Assembly (NCBI RefSeq): GCF_016464385.1
Contig: NZ_JADMLH010000012.1
Span: forward strand, 210,867-274,866
Direction of reading: 5' to 3'
DNA length: 64,000 nt
Source of the DNA: Nucisporomicrobium flavum
GTDB taxonomy: Bacteria > Actinomycetota > Actinomycetes > Mycobacteriales > Micromonosporaceae
Numbering within the stretch: the stretch's first letter is position 1; each line of letters begins with the position of its first letter. Of this stretch, positions 6,832 through 17,415 are shown piece after piece. The translations under genes and the position numbers were made by a program. The notes under the pieces were generated by a model that saw nothing but the letters and a program-made list of their open reading frames with translations, had not been told where the DNA came from and searched no databases.

Positions 6832-8754
6832 GTGCTGGACGGACTCGACGAGGTGGACTGGGCTGCGCTGACGCACGCGTACGGCCCCGCGGACGACGTG
6901 CCCGGCCTGCTGCGCGAGGCGGCCCTGTCCGACCTCTACGAGCGCCTCTTCCCCCAGGGGACCGTCTACCCCGCGACCGCCGCGGCGGTGCCGTTCCTCG
7001 TCGAGCTGGCCGCGGAGGGGCGGGCGGAATTCCTGTGGATGGTGGGCGCCCTCGCCGGCGCCGCGCCCGTGCGGCCGGGGGTGCTGGCCTGCCGGGATCG
7101 GCTCGTGCCGTTGCTCGCCCATCCGGATCCGGCCGTGCGGGAGGCGGCCGCGTATCCGCTGGCCCAGCTCGGCACGGCGGATGAGCTGCTGCGCGCACGC
7201 TGGGCGGAGGAGTCCGACGCCCGGGTCCGTGCGTCGCTGGTGCTCGCCCTGCGGCTCACGGAGGCGATCACCGACCCGTCGCCCACCGTACGGGCGGCAG
7301 CCGCGGTCGCCCTGGCCCGGGGCGGCACGCCGTTCCCGCGGGACCCGGCCGTCATCGAGGCCGTGGCGACCGCGGCCGAGGCCGGTGCCGAGGTGTCCTG
7401 GCTGCACGCCGACCCGTTCGGGTGGCTCGACGTGGTGGTCCGCGCCGCGCCCGGGACAGCCCTGCCCACCCGCCTGATCGGCTCCTCCTCGGCGGACGTA
7501 CGGTCCGCGGCGGCGCGGGCGCTCACCCTGCGCTGCCAGGACAGCCGCTCGGCGCCCGCGGAGCTGGTTCCGCTGCTCGAGCCGCTGCTCACCGATCCGA
7601 AGACCCGCGACGCCGCGGTCGGGGCGTTACGCCGTTGCGGGCGCGCCGCCGCGCGCTTCGCCGGTGCGCTCGCCGAGGTGGCGGCCGATTACCCGGGCAC
7701 CGCCGCGAGCCGGTCGATCACCGCCGAGCTGCGGGCCGTCGAGACGCTGATGCTGATAGGGGATCCGCGCTGGGTGGAGCCGGTGATCAGGGCCGCGCGC
7801 GACGGGAACACCCCGCGGGTGCACGCCCGGATGCCGGTGTCGTGCTCGCCGCCGGTGCTCGAGGCGGTCCGCCGGGCGCTGCGGGACCTCGCCGGGGATC
7901 CGGGCGCCGGACGGGCGATCGAGGCGCTGTGTGCCGTCCTGGGCCGATGGGAGGGCGCCGCGGGGGAGGCAGTGCCGGAGCTGGTCGCCGCGCTGCCGTC
8001 CGCGCCGGCCGCCGCCGCCCGGGCGCTGCTGGCGATCGGCCACCTCGGCGGCGAGATGGTCCCGGGGCTGCGGACGCTCGCGGGCGAACCGGGTGGCCTG
8101 GCCGCCGCCACCGCGCTGTTCCGGCTCACCGGCGATCCGGGGCCGGCGCTGCGGGCCCTGCTCACCGCCCGGCCGCCGGTCCCGGCCGGCATCGTCGCCG
8201 TGCTCGGGCCCCTCGCCCAGCCCGTCGTGCCCGGTTTCGAGCTGCTGCTCACCGGCGAGGCCGCCGCGAGCCAGCCGCAGTGCGCCGGTCAGGTGCTGGC
8301 GGCCCAGGTCGTGATGGCGGCGACCGGCGACACGACGGCGGCCCTGCGGACCGTCCAGGCGATCCTGCGCACCGGCGGGCCGCGGGCGGCGCTGGGGGCG
8401 GCCGTGGTCGCCGAGCTGGTCGAGGGAGGGTCCGCCGTCCGCCTCCGCGGCGAGCTCGCCACCTGGGAGCCGGAGCTGCGGGCGCTGCTGGACGATCCGC
8501 GCGCGGACGTCGAGGCGGCCGGTGCGCTGTGGCGGCTGGGCGTCCCGGCCGCGGAGCTGGTGCCCGCGGTGCTCGGCGCGATCGAGCGGGGCAGCCGGGT
8601 CGCGGCCGCGGCGAGGCTGCTGCGGGAGATGGGTGCGACGGCCGAGATCGCCGCGCTCGTCCGGCGCGACCGGCGGATCCATGCCGCCGGGATCGACGAC
8701 GACATCGTCATCAACGACGAGGTGCTGCGGGAGAGCCTGGCCGCCGCGGGCTGA
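6832..8754 (+). CDS. HEAT-repeat protein
   Basis: A 640-residue soluble protein built of helical repeats of about 30-40 residues, with recurring blocks such as AHPDPAVREAAAYPLAQLG, DPSPTVRAAAAVALAR and SSADVRSAAARALTLR, the HEAT/PBS-lyase type. The N-terminus (VDWAALTHAYGPADDVPGLL) matches actinobacterial HEAT proteins that begin with a short conserved cap. No enzymatic motif, signal peptide or membrane helix is present. The GTG at 6832 is the first start after the upstream hairpin. It converges with the MNIO operon, whose last gene ends 10 bases away. It is likely a protein-binding scaffold. Confidence 0.75.
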   Translation: MLDGLDEVDWAALTHAYGPADDVPGLLREAALSDLYERLFPQGTVYPATAAAVPFLVELAAEGRAEFLWMVGALAGAAPVRPGVLACRDRLVPLLAHPDPAVREAAAYPLAQLGTADELLRARWAEESDARVRASLVLALRLTEAITDPSPTVRAAAAVALARGGTPFPRDPAVIEAVATAAEAGAEVSWLHADPFGWLDVVVRAAPGTALPTRLIGSSSADVRSAAARALTLRCQDSRSAPAELVPLLEPLLTDPKTRDAAVGALRRCGRAAARFAGALAEVAADYPGTAASRSITAELRAVETLMLIGDPRWVEPVIRAARDGNTPRVHARMPVSCSPPVLEAVRRALRDLAGDPGAGRAIEALCAVLGRWEGAAGEAVPELVAALPSAPAAAARALLAIGHLGGEMVPGLRTLAGEPGGLAAATALFRLTGDPGPALRALLTARPPVPAGIVAVLGPLAQPVVPGFELLLTGEAAASQPQCAGQVLAAQVVMAATGDTTAALRTVQAILRTGGPRAALGAAVVAELVEGGSAVRLRGELATWEPELRALLDDPRADVEAAGALWRLGVPAAELVPAVLGAIERGSRVAAAARLLREMGATAEIAALVRRDRRIHAAGIDDDIVINDEVLRESLAAAG

Positions 8755-8763
8755 GCCCGGCCG

Positions 8764-9201
8764 TCATCCGCGGCGCAGGACGCGTACCCTTCCGGCAGCC
8801 TGGACGGCCACCGATCCTGCTGCCGTACCCATCGCGGGAAGCCGGCGGGGACGCGGCGCGGACCGGCCGTCGTAACGCATCGCGGCCTCCCGGGCGGCCA
8901 GTTCCGCTCCGGCCGGGCGCGGCAGGGCGTCCCGGGCGGCGAGCTCCCGGGCGAGATCCCAGCCGTCACGCAGCGAACCCTGCGTCGGCCGGGACGCGGC
9001 CCACGCCGACCATTCCCGGACCCACCGCGGGCCGAATGCGGCCGCCAGGCCCGGCCACTGCCGCGCGACCTCACCGGCACGCTTGCGCAGCAGGGCGGCC
9101 CGCGCGACCTCGACCAGACGATCGTCGAAACCCGGCGGTACGGGCGCCCCGGCCGTCAACGCCGCCACGAGCGCCGCCTGCCGCTCGGCCAGTGAGCTCA
9201 T
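8764..9201 (-). CDS. Partner protein of the DUF692/MNIO operon
   Basis: A 145-residue, Arg/Ala-rich soluble protein, third in the operon. The ATG at 9199-9201 overlaps the stop of the MNIO gene as ATGA, giving translational coupling. The core (FDDRLVEVARAALLRKRAGE, then RQWPGLAAAFG and GSLRDGWDLAREL) resembles a small conserved domain that accompanies or is fused to DUF692 proteins in actinobacteria, as I recall for SCO6045-type proteins. By analogy with partner proteins of other MNIO enzymes it may present the substrate peptide to the enzyme. That role is inferred; I see no metal ligands or catalytic residues. Confidence 0.65.
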   Translation of the reverse strand: MSSLAERQAALVAALTAGAPVPPGFDDRLVEVARAALLRKRAGEVARQWPGLAAAFGPRWVREWSAWAASRPTQGSLRDGWDLARELAARDALPRPAGAELAAREAAMRYDGRSAPRPRRLPAMGTAAGSVAVQAAGRVRVLRRG

Positions 9202-10016
9202 GTGACCGTGGGATAGCCGGAGGCGGCCGCGATCGCGTCCAGCTCGGTGCGCAGGTCGTCGGCCGGCGGATAGTCGCCGTCGCGCTCGAGCATGAGCGCG
9301 GGCGGCCGGTGCCGGGAACACAGCTCGCTGACCAGGGCGAGCACCTCCCGCGGCACGGCGTCGGTGTGCGTGTCGTGGTAGACACCGTCGTGCGCCGAGC
9401 CGCCGGCCACGTGGCAGTACGCGATCCGCTCCAGCGGCACCCGGTCGAACAACGCCGCCGGGTCGGTGCCACGGTTCACGGCGTTGGCGTACACGTTGGC
9501 CACGTCCAGGAGGAGCAGGGCGTCCGTACGCTCCAGGATCTCCGTGAGGAACGCGCCCTCGTCGAGCTCGTCGTCCGGCCAGTCGAACAGCGCGGCGATC
9601 GGTTCCAGCGCGATCGGCACGTCCAGCTCGGCCTGCGTACGCCGGACGTTCGCGACCACCGCGTCCACCGCCTCCCGGCTGCGCGGGACCGGCAGCAGGT
9701 GCCCGGCTTCGACGCCGCCCGCCCGGACGAACGCGATGTGCTCGCTGACCAGCGGCGAATCCAGGCGCTGCGCCACCGTGGCCAGGTGCGTCACCCGCGC
9801 GGGCTCGACCGGCTCGGCGCCGCCCAGCGACAGCTTCACGCCGTGCGGCACCACGGCGACGCCGCGCTCACGCAGCCGGGTGAGGCCGGGCGGCAGGTCG
9901 CCGTGCGCGTGCACCGACTCGGCGACCACCTCGGCGAAGCGCAGCCCCGGCAGGTCGGTGACGAAGCCGGAGATCTCGGGGCGCCAGCCGATGCCCACCC
10001 CGTAGGTCTCGGTCAT
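9198..10016 (-). CDS. DUF692 multinuclear non-heme iron oxidative enzyme (MNIO)
   Basis: A 272-residue TIM-barrel protein of the DUF692 family (relatives MbnB, TglH and BufB oxidatively modify Cys-containing peptides with two or three iron ions). Candidate metal ligands are H58 (VVPHGVKLSLGG), H93 (SEHIAF), E138 (LEPIAAL), D171 and N174 (LLLDVANVY), H202 (YCHVAGG), D215 and H217 (HDTHTDAV) and E244 (LERDGDY). The ATG at 10014-10016 overlaps the upstream membrane-protein stop (ATGA), and its own stop overlaps the partner gene. The operon suggests that its substrate is the Cys-rich tail of the upstream protein. Confidence 0.88.
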   Translation of the reverse strand: MTETYGVGIGWRPEISGFVTDLPGLRFAEVVAESVHAHGDLPPGLTRLRERGVAVVPHGVKLSLGGAEPVEPARVTHLATVAQRLDSPLVSEHIAFVRAGGVEAGHLLPVPRSREAVDAVVANVRRTQAELDVPIALEPIAALFDWPDDELDEGAFLTEILERTDALLLLDVANVYANAVNRGTDPAALFDRVPLERIAYCHVAGGSAHDGVYHDTHTDAVPREVLALVSELCSRHRPPALMLERDGDYPPADDLRTELDAIAAASGYPTVT

Positions 10017-10933
10017 CCGCCACAGCCCCCGCCGCCGCCGCAACCACCGCCCCCGCCGCACGAGCTGCCTCCGGAGCAGGAACTGCCGCTGCTGCAGCTC
10101 GAGCTGCTACCGCCGTCGGAGCCGCTGCCCGTCGAGCCGAAGGTGCGCTGGATCTCCGCCTCCGCGGCGAAGGCCGGATCCATCGTGTAGAGCGAGGCCG
10201 CACCGAACAGGGCCACGCCCATGGCCGCGCCCGCCGCACCGTAGGTCGCGTACGACGGTGCCTGCACGGGGGACAGGTAGTCGTAATTCCGGCGTACCTG
10301 GCTGATGCCGGTGCGGGCCGCGGTCGTCGCGATGCGCGTACCCGGGCGCAGCGTGAGGGTGACGACGCTCGCGATGCCGATCGCGAAGACGAGGAACATG
10401 ACCGGCTTGTCGTTGGCGACGCCGGCGAAGAACCGCATGATTCCGACGAGAACCAGCGCCAGGCCCGCGAACGCCCACATCCGCGCCGTCCGGATCGCGG
10501 CCGGTGTCACCGCGAGGCCGTTCGCCTCCAGGCCGGCGCGCAGCTGGTCGAGCGTCGAGCGTACCCATGGGTCGGTACCGACCTCCCGGGCGCGGATGCG
10601 CTTGCCGGCGGCGTTGTAGACGGCCGTGTCCAGCGGGGTGACGCCGCTGGGCATCGGGCCGGTCTGGCACAGCGTCTTGTCCGGCGCGCTGCCGATCGCG
10701 CCGGCCCCGCGCAGGCCGCCGAGCGCGGCGTAGACCGCGAGCCGGTCACCGCCGTTCAGGTACGCGATCTGCTGCGGGCCGAGCTTGTCGACGGGGGCGC
10801 CGCGCGTCCCTGCGAACAGGAAGCTGCGGTGGATGGCGGCCAGCACCGCCACCACCGCGACCGCGCCGAGGTAGAGGGCCAGGAAGGTCATGCCGGGGAT
10901 GCCCCAGGTGTCGCCTTGGGCCGCGAGAGCCAT
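10013..10933 (-). CDS. TIGR04222-like membrane protein with Gly/Ser/Cys-rich tail
   Basis: A 306-residue protein. Its first helix is near residues 13-34 (MTFLALYLGAVAVVAVLAAI); helices 2 and 3 lie near 155-200 (MWAFAGLALVLVGIMRFFAG and PVMFLVFAIGIASVVTLTL). Between them is a soluble segment starting KLGPQQIAYLNGGDRLAVYA, typical of the TIGR04222 domain. The last about 35 residues are almost only Ser, Gly and five evenly spaced Cys, ending GGGGCGGGGGCGG. The ATG at 10931-10933 follows GGGAGGTCAC. It is first in an operon with the MNIO enzyme and its partner. The tail is a plausible site of cysteine modification, as in RiPP precursors, but attached to a membrane anchor. Confidence 0.85.
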   Translation of the reverse strand: MALAAQGDTWGIPGMTFLALYLGAVAVVAVLAAIHRSFLFAGTRGAPVDKLGPQQIAYLNGGDRLAVYAALGGLRGAGAIGSAPDKTLCQTGPMPSGVTPLDTAVYNAAGKRIRAREVGTDPWVRSTLDQLRAGLEANGLAVTPAAIRTARMWAFAGLALVLVGIMRFFAGVANDKPVMFLVFAIGIASVVTLTLRPGTRIATTAARTGISQVRRNYDYLSPVQAPSYATYGAAGAAMGVALFGAASLYTMDPAFAAEAEIQRTFGSTGSGSDGGSSSSCSSGSSCSGGSSCGGGGGCGGGGGCGG

Positions 10934-10991
10934 GTGACCTCCCGTGATAGCAGGGTTGCAGGCCCTCATTGTGCAGGTCGGCGCAACGCCG

Positions 10992-11567
10992 TCACGACCG
11001 CCGAACGGCTCCCTCGACGACGTCGAGCACCCGGCTCAGCTCGCCGGCCGGCCGGCCGGTCGCCAGATGCAGCACCAGGCCGTCGTACGCCAGCTCCAGG
11101 AACTGAGTCAGCACGTCCACGGGTACGTCGTCGCGCAGCACGCCCGCGTCGCGCTGGCGCTCGAGCCGGTCCCGGGTGGCCGAGGCGATCGCGGCGGACC
11201 GTTCCGTCCAGCGCTTGGCGAACTCGGGGTCGGTCCGCAGCCGCCGCGACACCTCCAGCTGGGTGCCGAGCCAGCCGGCCGTGTCGCCGCTGCCGCCGGC
11301 CCGCTCCAGCAGGTCGCGCATCACCTGGACGAGGCCGTTGCGGGCGACCGTCTCCACCATGGCGGCGGCGTCGTCCTCGGCCACGGCGAGGAACAGGGAG
11401 TCCTTGTCGCGAAAATGGTGGAAAATCGCGCCTCGCGACAATCCGGTCGCCTCCTCGAGGCGGCGGACCGTGGCGCCCTCGTAGCCGTACCGCGCGAAGC
11501 ATCCGCGCGCCGCCCCGAGGATCTCGTGGCGGCGGGCCGCTAGCTGGTCCTGGCTTACCCTGGGCAC
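10992..11567 (-). CDS. acnR: TetR-family regulator, AcnR type
   Basis: A 191-residue TetR repressor. Its N-terminal helix-turn-helix (ILGAARGCFARYGYEGATVR, then EEATGLSRGAIFHHFRDKD) and the following NGLVQVMRDLL and VSRRLRTDPEFAKRW blocks closely follow AcnR, the aconitase repressor of Corynebacterium. An acn gene lies about 3 kb away (14304-17075), which supports the name. It is divergent from the HAD hydrolase, with a 12-base palindrome between them, and sits 58 bases upstream of the membrane-protein/MNIO operon in the same direction. In Corynebacterium, citrate and iron affect AcnR binding. Confidence 0.8.
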   Translation of the reverse strand: MPRVSQDQLAARRHEILGAARGCFARYGYEGATVRRLEEATGLSRGAIFHHFRDKDSLFLAVAEDDAAAMVETVARNGLVQVMRDLLERAGGSGDTAGWLGTQLEVSRRLRTDPEFAKRWTERSAAIASATRDRLERQRDAGVLRDDVPVDVLTQFLELAYDGLVLHLATGRPAGELSRVLDVVEGAVRRS

Positions 11568-11604
11568 GCCACGATGGTGTCATGACCGTTCCGGCGCTTG
11601 CAAT

Positions 11605-11616
11605 CCGTACGTACGG
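11605..11616. promoter_or_regulatory. Palindrome between acnR and the HAD gene
   Basis: CCGTACGTACGG at 11605-11616 is a perfect 12-base palindrome, 38 bases upstream of the acnR start. AcnR sites in Corynebacterium contain GTAC half-sites, so autoregulation is possible. GTACG is very common throughout this genome, so chance is also possible. Confidence 0.3.
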
Positions 11617-11700
11617 CTTGGCAGGCTCTGGCTCCGGGTCCGGCCGTTGTTAACACTGTTGGGCTGTTGGCTCCCGTATTCACTCACGTACAGTGCCCGG

Positions 11701-12351
11701 GTGCCCCTCGTCTTCCTCGCCCTGGACGACACCCTGCTCGACCGCAGTGGTGCGTTCAAGTTGTGGGCGAAGGGATTTCTCGACGAGATCCAGGCACCAC
11801 ACGAAGACCTCGACTGGTTACTCTCCGTCGACGCTGATGGCCTGACGTCCCGGTGGGATCTCGCGGATCTCATCCGTGACCGGTACCAGCTCGACGTGCC
11901 GTCGATCGACCTGCGCGAGGAGCTGCTCGAGGGGCCGCTCGCGTACGAACGCCTCGACCCGCTCGTGGCCTGCGCGCTCCAGATCGCCGGTGACGCCGGC
12001 TGGGTGCCTGTCGTGGTCACCAACGGCCCGCACGAGCAGCAGGAGACCCGCATCCGGCGTACCGGCCTGGACCGCTACATCGCCGACTGGGTCATCTCCG
12101 AGCAGGCCGGGGTCAGCAAGCCCAACCCGCGCATCTTCGCGCTCGCCGCCCAGCGGGTCCGGATGCGCCTCGCCGGCGCCTGGATCGTCGGCGACAGCCC
12201 CGAGGCCGACATCGGCGGTGCCGCGGCGATGGGACTACCGAGCGTGTGGCTGCACCGCGGCCGGGAATGGCTCGACAACCGGTTCGCGCCGACCCGCGTC
12301 GTCGGCAACGTCATCCAGGGACTGTCGGCCATCATGGCGACCGGAAAATAG
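11701..12351 (+). CDS. HAD-superfamily hydrolase
   Basis: A 216-residue phosphatase-like protein. Motif I is FLALDDTLLDRSGAF, with the nucleophile Asp followed by DT instead of the usual xDGT. Motif II is VVVTNGP, motif III the Lys of GVSKPNPRIF and motif IV GDSPEADIGGAAAMG, so the catalytic set is complete. The cap is inserted after motif I (C1 type), as in phosphoglycolate phosphatase-like enzymes; the natural substrate is unknown. The GTG at 11701 starts motif I at residue 4. It is divergent from acnR and upstream of the RIO kinase. Confidence 0.82.
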   Translation: MPLVFLALDDTLLDRSGAFKLWAKGFLDEIQAPHEDLDWLLSVDADGLTSRWDLADLIRDRYQLDVPSIDLREELLEGPLAYERLDPLVACALQIAGDAGWVPVVVTNGPHEQQETRIRRTGLDRYIADWVISEQAGVSKPNPRIFALAAQRVRMRLAGAWIVGDSPEADIGGAAAMGLPSVWLHRGREWLDNRFAPTRVVGNVIQGLSAIMATGK

Positions 12352-12422
12352 GTTGCGGCTCCCGGGATCCCCCGGAAGAGTGCACCGCGTACGGATCTTC
12401 TCGAGAAAGGGGGGTGAACCTC

Positions 12423-12572
12423 ATGGCCGTCTTTGTGCTTCGCCGTGCCCAGGTTCCGAACTTCCCTTCCTTCTCCGAGGAGACCCTCCAGTGCGAGAGC
12501 ACGACTCTTTCGGCCCGGCAACCATGCGCCGAGGCCGTCGCAAGTTCGACGACGACGAGCCGGACTTCGTAA
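12423..12572 (+). CDS. Possible 49-residue leader ORF overlapping the RIO kinase start
   Basis: An ATG at 12423 follows a very strong ribosome site (AAAGGGGGGTGAACCTC) and opens a 49-codon frame starting MAVFVLRRAQVPNFPS that ends at 12572, inside the RIO kinase gene in another frame. The site is better than the one before the kinase itself. It may be a coupled or attenuating leader peptide, or only a chance frame on a long untranslated leader. No family is recognised. Confidence 0.3.
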   Translation: MAVFVLRRAQVPNFPSFSEETLQCESTTLSARQPCAEAVASSTTTSRTS

Positions 12573-13408
12573 AGCGCGGCCGTCCCGCGCCGCAGCTGTC
12601 CGAGGACCCCGACCTGCCCGAGACCGGCGACCGCTGGTCCACCTGGGACGGCGCCCTGCACGGACCGGAACCCCGCCCGGACTGGGTGCGTACCGAGCAC
12701 CGGGCCGTGGACACCGAACTCGGCATGCTCAAGACCGGCAAGGAAGCCGACGTCTTCCTCGTCCGCCGGGCCGTACCCGACACCGGCGAGATCAGCATGC
12801 TCGCGGCCAAGCGCTACCGCGACGGCGACCACCGCCTCTTCCACCGCGACGCCGGCTACCTCGAGGGACGGCGGGTGCGCCGCTCCCGCGAGATGCGGGC
12901 GATGACGAACCGTACGTCGTTCGGCAAGGAACTCATCGCCGGGCAGTGGGCGGCGGCCGAGTTCGGGGCGCTCACCCGGCTCTGGCAGGTCGGCCAGGAA
13001 GGCGGCACGATCTCGGTGCCGTACCCGGTGCAGCTCATCGGCACCGAGCTCATGCTCGAGTTCATCGGCGACTGGGAGACCGGCGAGGCAGCACCCCGGC
13101 TCGCCCAGGTCCGGCCCGACCGCGACGGGCTCGAGGACCTGTGGCGGCAGATGGTGGACGCGCTCAGCGTGCTCGCCCGGGCCCAGCTCGCGCACGGGGA
13201 CCTGTCGCCGTACAACACCCTGGTGCACGACGGGCGGCTGGTGCTCATCGACCTGCCGCAGGTCGTGGACGTGATCGCCAACCCGCGCGGCGCGGAATTC
13301 CTCGCCCGCGACGTCCGCAACGTCGCGGCGTGGTTCACCTCCCGCGGGCTGACCGTGAACGCCGACGACCTGATCGAACGGCTCTCGTACGAGGCGGGGC
13401 TGCACTGA
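12491..13408 (+). CDS. RIO-family serine protein kinase
   Basis: A 305-residue atypical protein kinase. Residues 75-110 hold the ATP-binding part (LGMLKTGKEADVFLV, then AAKRYRDGDHRLF with the conserved Lys). The catalytic loop is AHGDLSPYNTLV and the metal-binding loop is VLIDLPQVVD, both typical of RIO1. The N-terminal about 60 residues are basic and acidic, likely disordered (RRGRRKFDDDEPDFVKRG). The GTG at 12491 is used because of the GAGGAG site eight bases upstream; an ATG at 12524 is the alternative. Bacterial RIO kinases have no settled substrate. A 13-bp hairpin terminator follows. Confidence 0.88.
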   Translation: MREHDSFGPATMRRGRRKFDDDEPDFVKRGRPAPQLSEDPDLPETGDRWSTWDGALHGPEPRPDWVRTEHRAVDTELGMLKTGKEADVFLVRRAVPDTGEISMLAAKRYRDGDHRLFHRDAGYLEGRRVRRSREMRAMTNRTSFGKELIAGQWAAAEFGALTRLWQVGQEGGTISVPYPVQLIGTELMLEFIGDWETGEAAPRLAQVRPDRDGLEDLWRQMVDALSVLARAQLAHGDLSPYNTLVHDGRLVLIDLPQVVDVIANPRGAEFLARDVRNVAAWFTSRGLTVNADDLIERLSYEAGLH

Positions 13409-13413
13409 GCGCA

Positions 13414-13445
13414 CCGGGCCCGGGCCGCTTCCGGCCCGGGCCCGG
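13414..13445. terminator. Strong bidirectional hairpin terminator
   Basis: Perfect 13-bp stem: 13414-13426 pairs with 13433-13445, all G/C, around a 6-nt loop (GCTTCC). It lies between the convergent RIO kinase (stop 13408) and DUF2630 gene (stop 13452) and serves both. Confidence 0.85.
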
Positions 13446-13451
13446 ACCGTC

Positions 13452-13697
13452 TCACTGCAGGTAGTTCTCGACCTCACTGGTGCTGTGGGCCTGCTCCGCG
13501 TCCGGGTCGTTGCCGGTCTCCCGCGCCGCCCGGCGCCGGCGCAGCAGGTCCCAGCACTGGTCGAGGGCCTCCTCGAGCTCCTTCAGGCGGGCGTGCTCCT
13601 CCTCGGCGGTGAGCTTCCCCTGGCTCAGCTGCTGCCGCAGCTTGTGCTCCTCGTCGACCAGGCCGTTGATCCGGCCCAGCACCTCTTTGTCATCCAT
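13452..13697 (-). CDS. DUF2630 family small coiled-coil protein
   Basis: An 81-residue soluble, highly charged helical protein. The pattern MDDKEVLGRINGLVDEEHKL, then LEEALDQCWDLLRRRRAARE with a C-terminal SEVENYLQ, is the conserved actinobacterial DUF2630 family. A coiled coil spans most of residues 5-60. The ATG at 13697 is the only sensible start. It converges with the RIO kinase across a shared terminator and is divergent from the hypothetical gene at 13814. Its function is unknown. Confidence 0.85.
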   Translation of the reverse strand: MDDKEVLGRINGLVDEEHKLRQQLSQGKLTAEEEHARLKELEEALDQCWDLLRRRRAARETGNDPDAEQAHSTSEVENYLQ

Positions 13698-13813
13698 GCG
13701 CCGAGCCTAGCGTCGGGCCGGTGGGCGGGCGGCCGGGTGCGCCGCCGTTCCTGGCACCGGCCCGCTCGCCGGCGGGCCCGGAAGTGTCGTACCCCGGCGG
13801 GAGGATTTCCGCC

Positions 13814-14303
13814 ATGGCCGAACCCCTTGCCCGCAGCGAGCTTCTCGTCTGGATCTTCTACGGCATGTTCGTGTTCCGCGATCGCTGGTGCGACGCCGGC
13901 GGGAGCGACGAGGCCCGGCAGGCGTCCCGGCGGACGGTCGTGGGGGCGTCGACCTATCACGTGGTGGGGCAGGCCCTGTCCCACCGGGCCAGGCTCAGCG
14001 TGCGGGTCTGGCGCGGGCCGCCCGCGCCGGAGCCCGGCTGGGACGGCAGCCACGAGATGGAGCTGCACTGCCCGACCGGCGAGATGGTGGCCGACGAGAT
14101 CACCGGCGGCAGCCCCGAGGTGATCGACCTCGGTGAGCCGGGCGTCTACGGGCTGCGCGCGAGCTGGCGTGGCCGCGAGGCGGCGCACGAGGAGACGCTT
14201 GCCGTCATCGACGACGCCGGCCCACTGGGAGTGAGCCTGGCCGGACAGGCGGACGCCCCGCCGTCCGCGGGGGACGACGGGGCGTTCGCTGGGCTGCGTA
14301 CGG

Positions 14304-14314
<11 letters not shown>
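13814..14314 (+). CDS. Hypothetical protein of 166 residues
   Basis: I do not recognise the family. The protein starts MAEPLARSELLVWIFYGMFV, has no signal peptide, and has a central beta-rich part with acidic and Trp residues (RVWRGPPAPEPGWDG) and a small Gly/Ala/Asp tail. The ATG at 13814 follows GGGAGGATTTCC, a good ribosome site. Its last 11 bases overlap the 3' end of convergent acn. The strong codon bias and good start argue that it is a real gene. Confidence 0.6.
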
Positions 14315-17075
<2,761 letters not shown>

Positions 17076-17146
17076 GTCATCTCCTTCACACCCAGCGACC
17101 GTGAGTAGTCCTCAGCAGTCTGTCGCACCGGCGACGGCCACCCGTC

Positions 17147-17164
17147 GGTTAGGCACGCCTAACC
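17147..17164. promoter_or_regulatory. 18-bp palindrome upstream of acn
   Basis: GGTTAGGCACGCCTAACC is a perfect inverted repeat with 8-bp arms and a 2-base centre, 72 bases upstream of the aconitase start. The half-sites TTAGGC/GCCTAA resemble those of DtxR/IdeR iron boxes, but the spacing differs from the 19-bp consensus. Since aconitase needs iron, control by a metal-responsive regulator or by AcnR is plausible. Binding is inferred. Confidence 0.55.
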
Positions 17165-17223
17165 CACCGTCCACGTCTCCCGTAAACCGTACGTCCGTCT
17201 TGCTATGGCGTGCAACCCGGCCC

Positions 17224-17387
17224 GGGGCCTGTCCTGTGGGCCATGACGACGCCGAGACGGAGTCCAGGTTTCGTCTCGCAAGTGGGCCGGGCGGTCGGAT
17301 ACCGGGGTTGTATCCGGCCGTCCGGACCGCGCCGCGAGGCGGAAGCTGGGCCCGTCGCAGGCCGTCATGGCCCACAGGACAGGCCCC
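17224..17387. repeat. 164-bp element with perfect 25-bp terminal inverted repeats
   Basis: Bases 17224-17248 (starting GGGGCCTGTCCTGTGGGCC) are the exact reverse complement of 17363-17387. The arms continue imperfectly inward, and the centre has a second hairpin (CGGATAC, seven bases, GTATCCG near 17295-17315). It has no coding capacity. It may be a MITE-like non-autonomous element, or a large cruciform or RNA structure in the acn/SnoaL divergent region. I see no clear target-site duplication. Confidence 0.7.
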
Positions 17388-17415
17388 TAGGGTTTACCGG
17401 TCATGATCAACGGGA

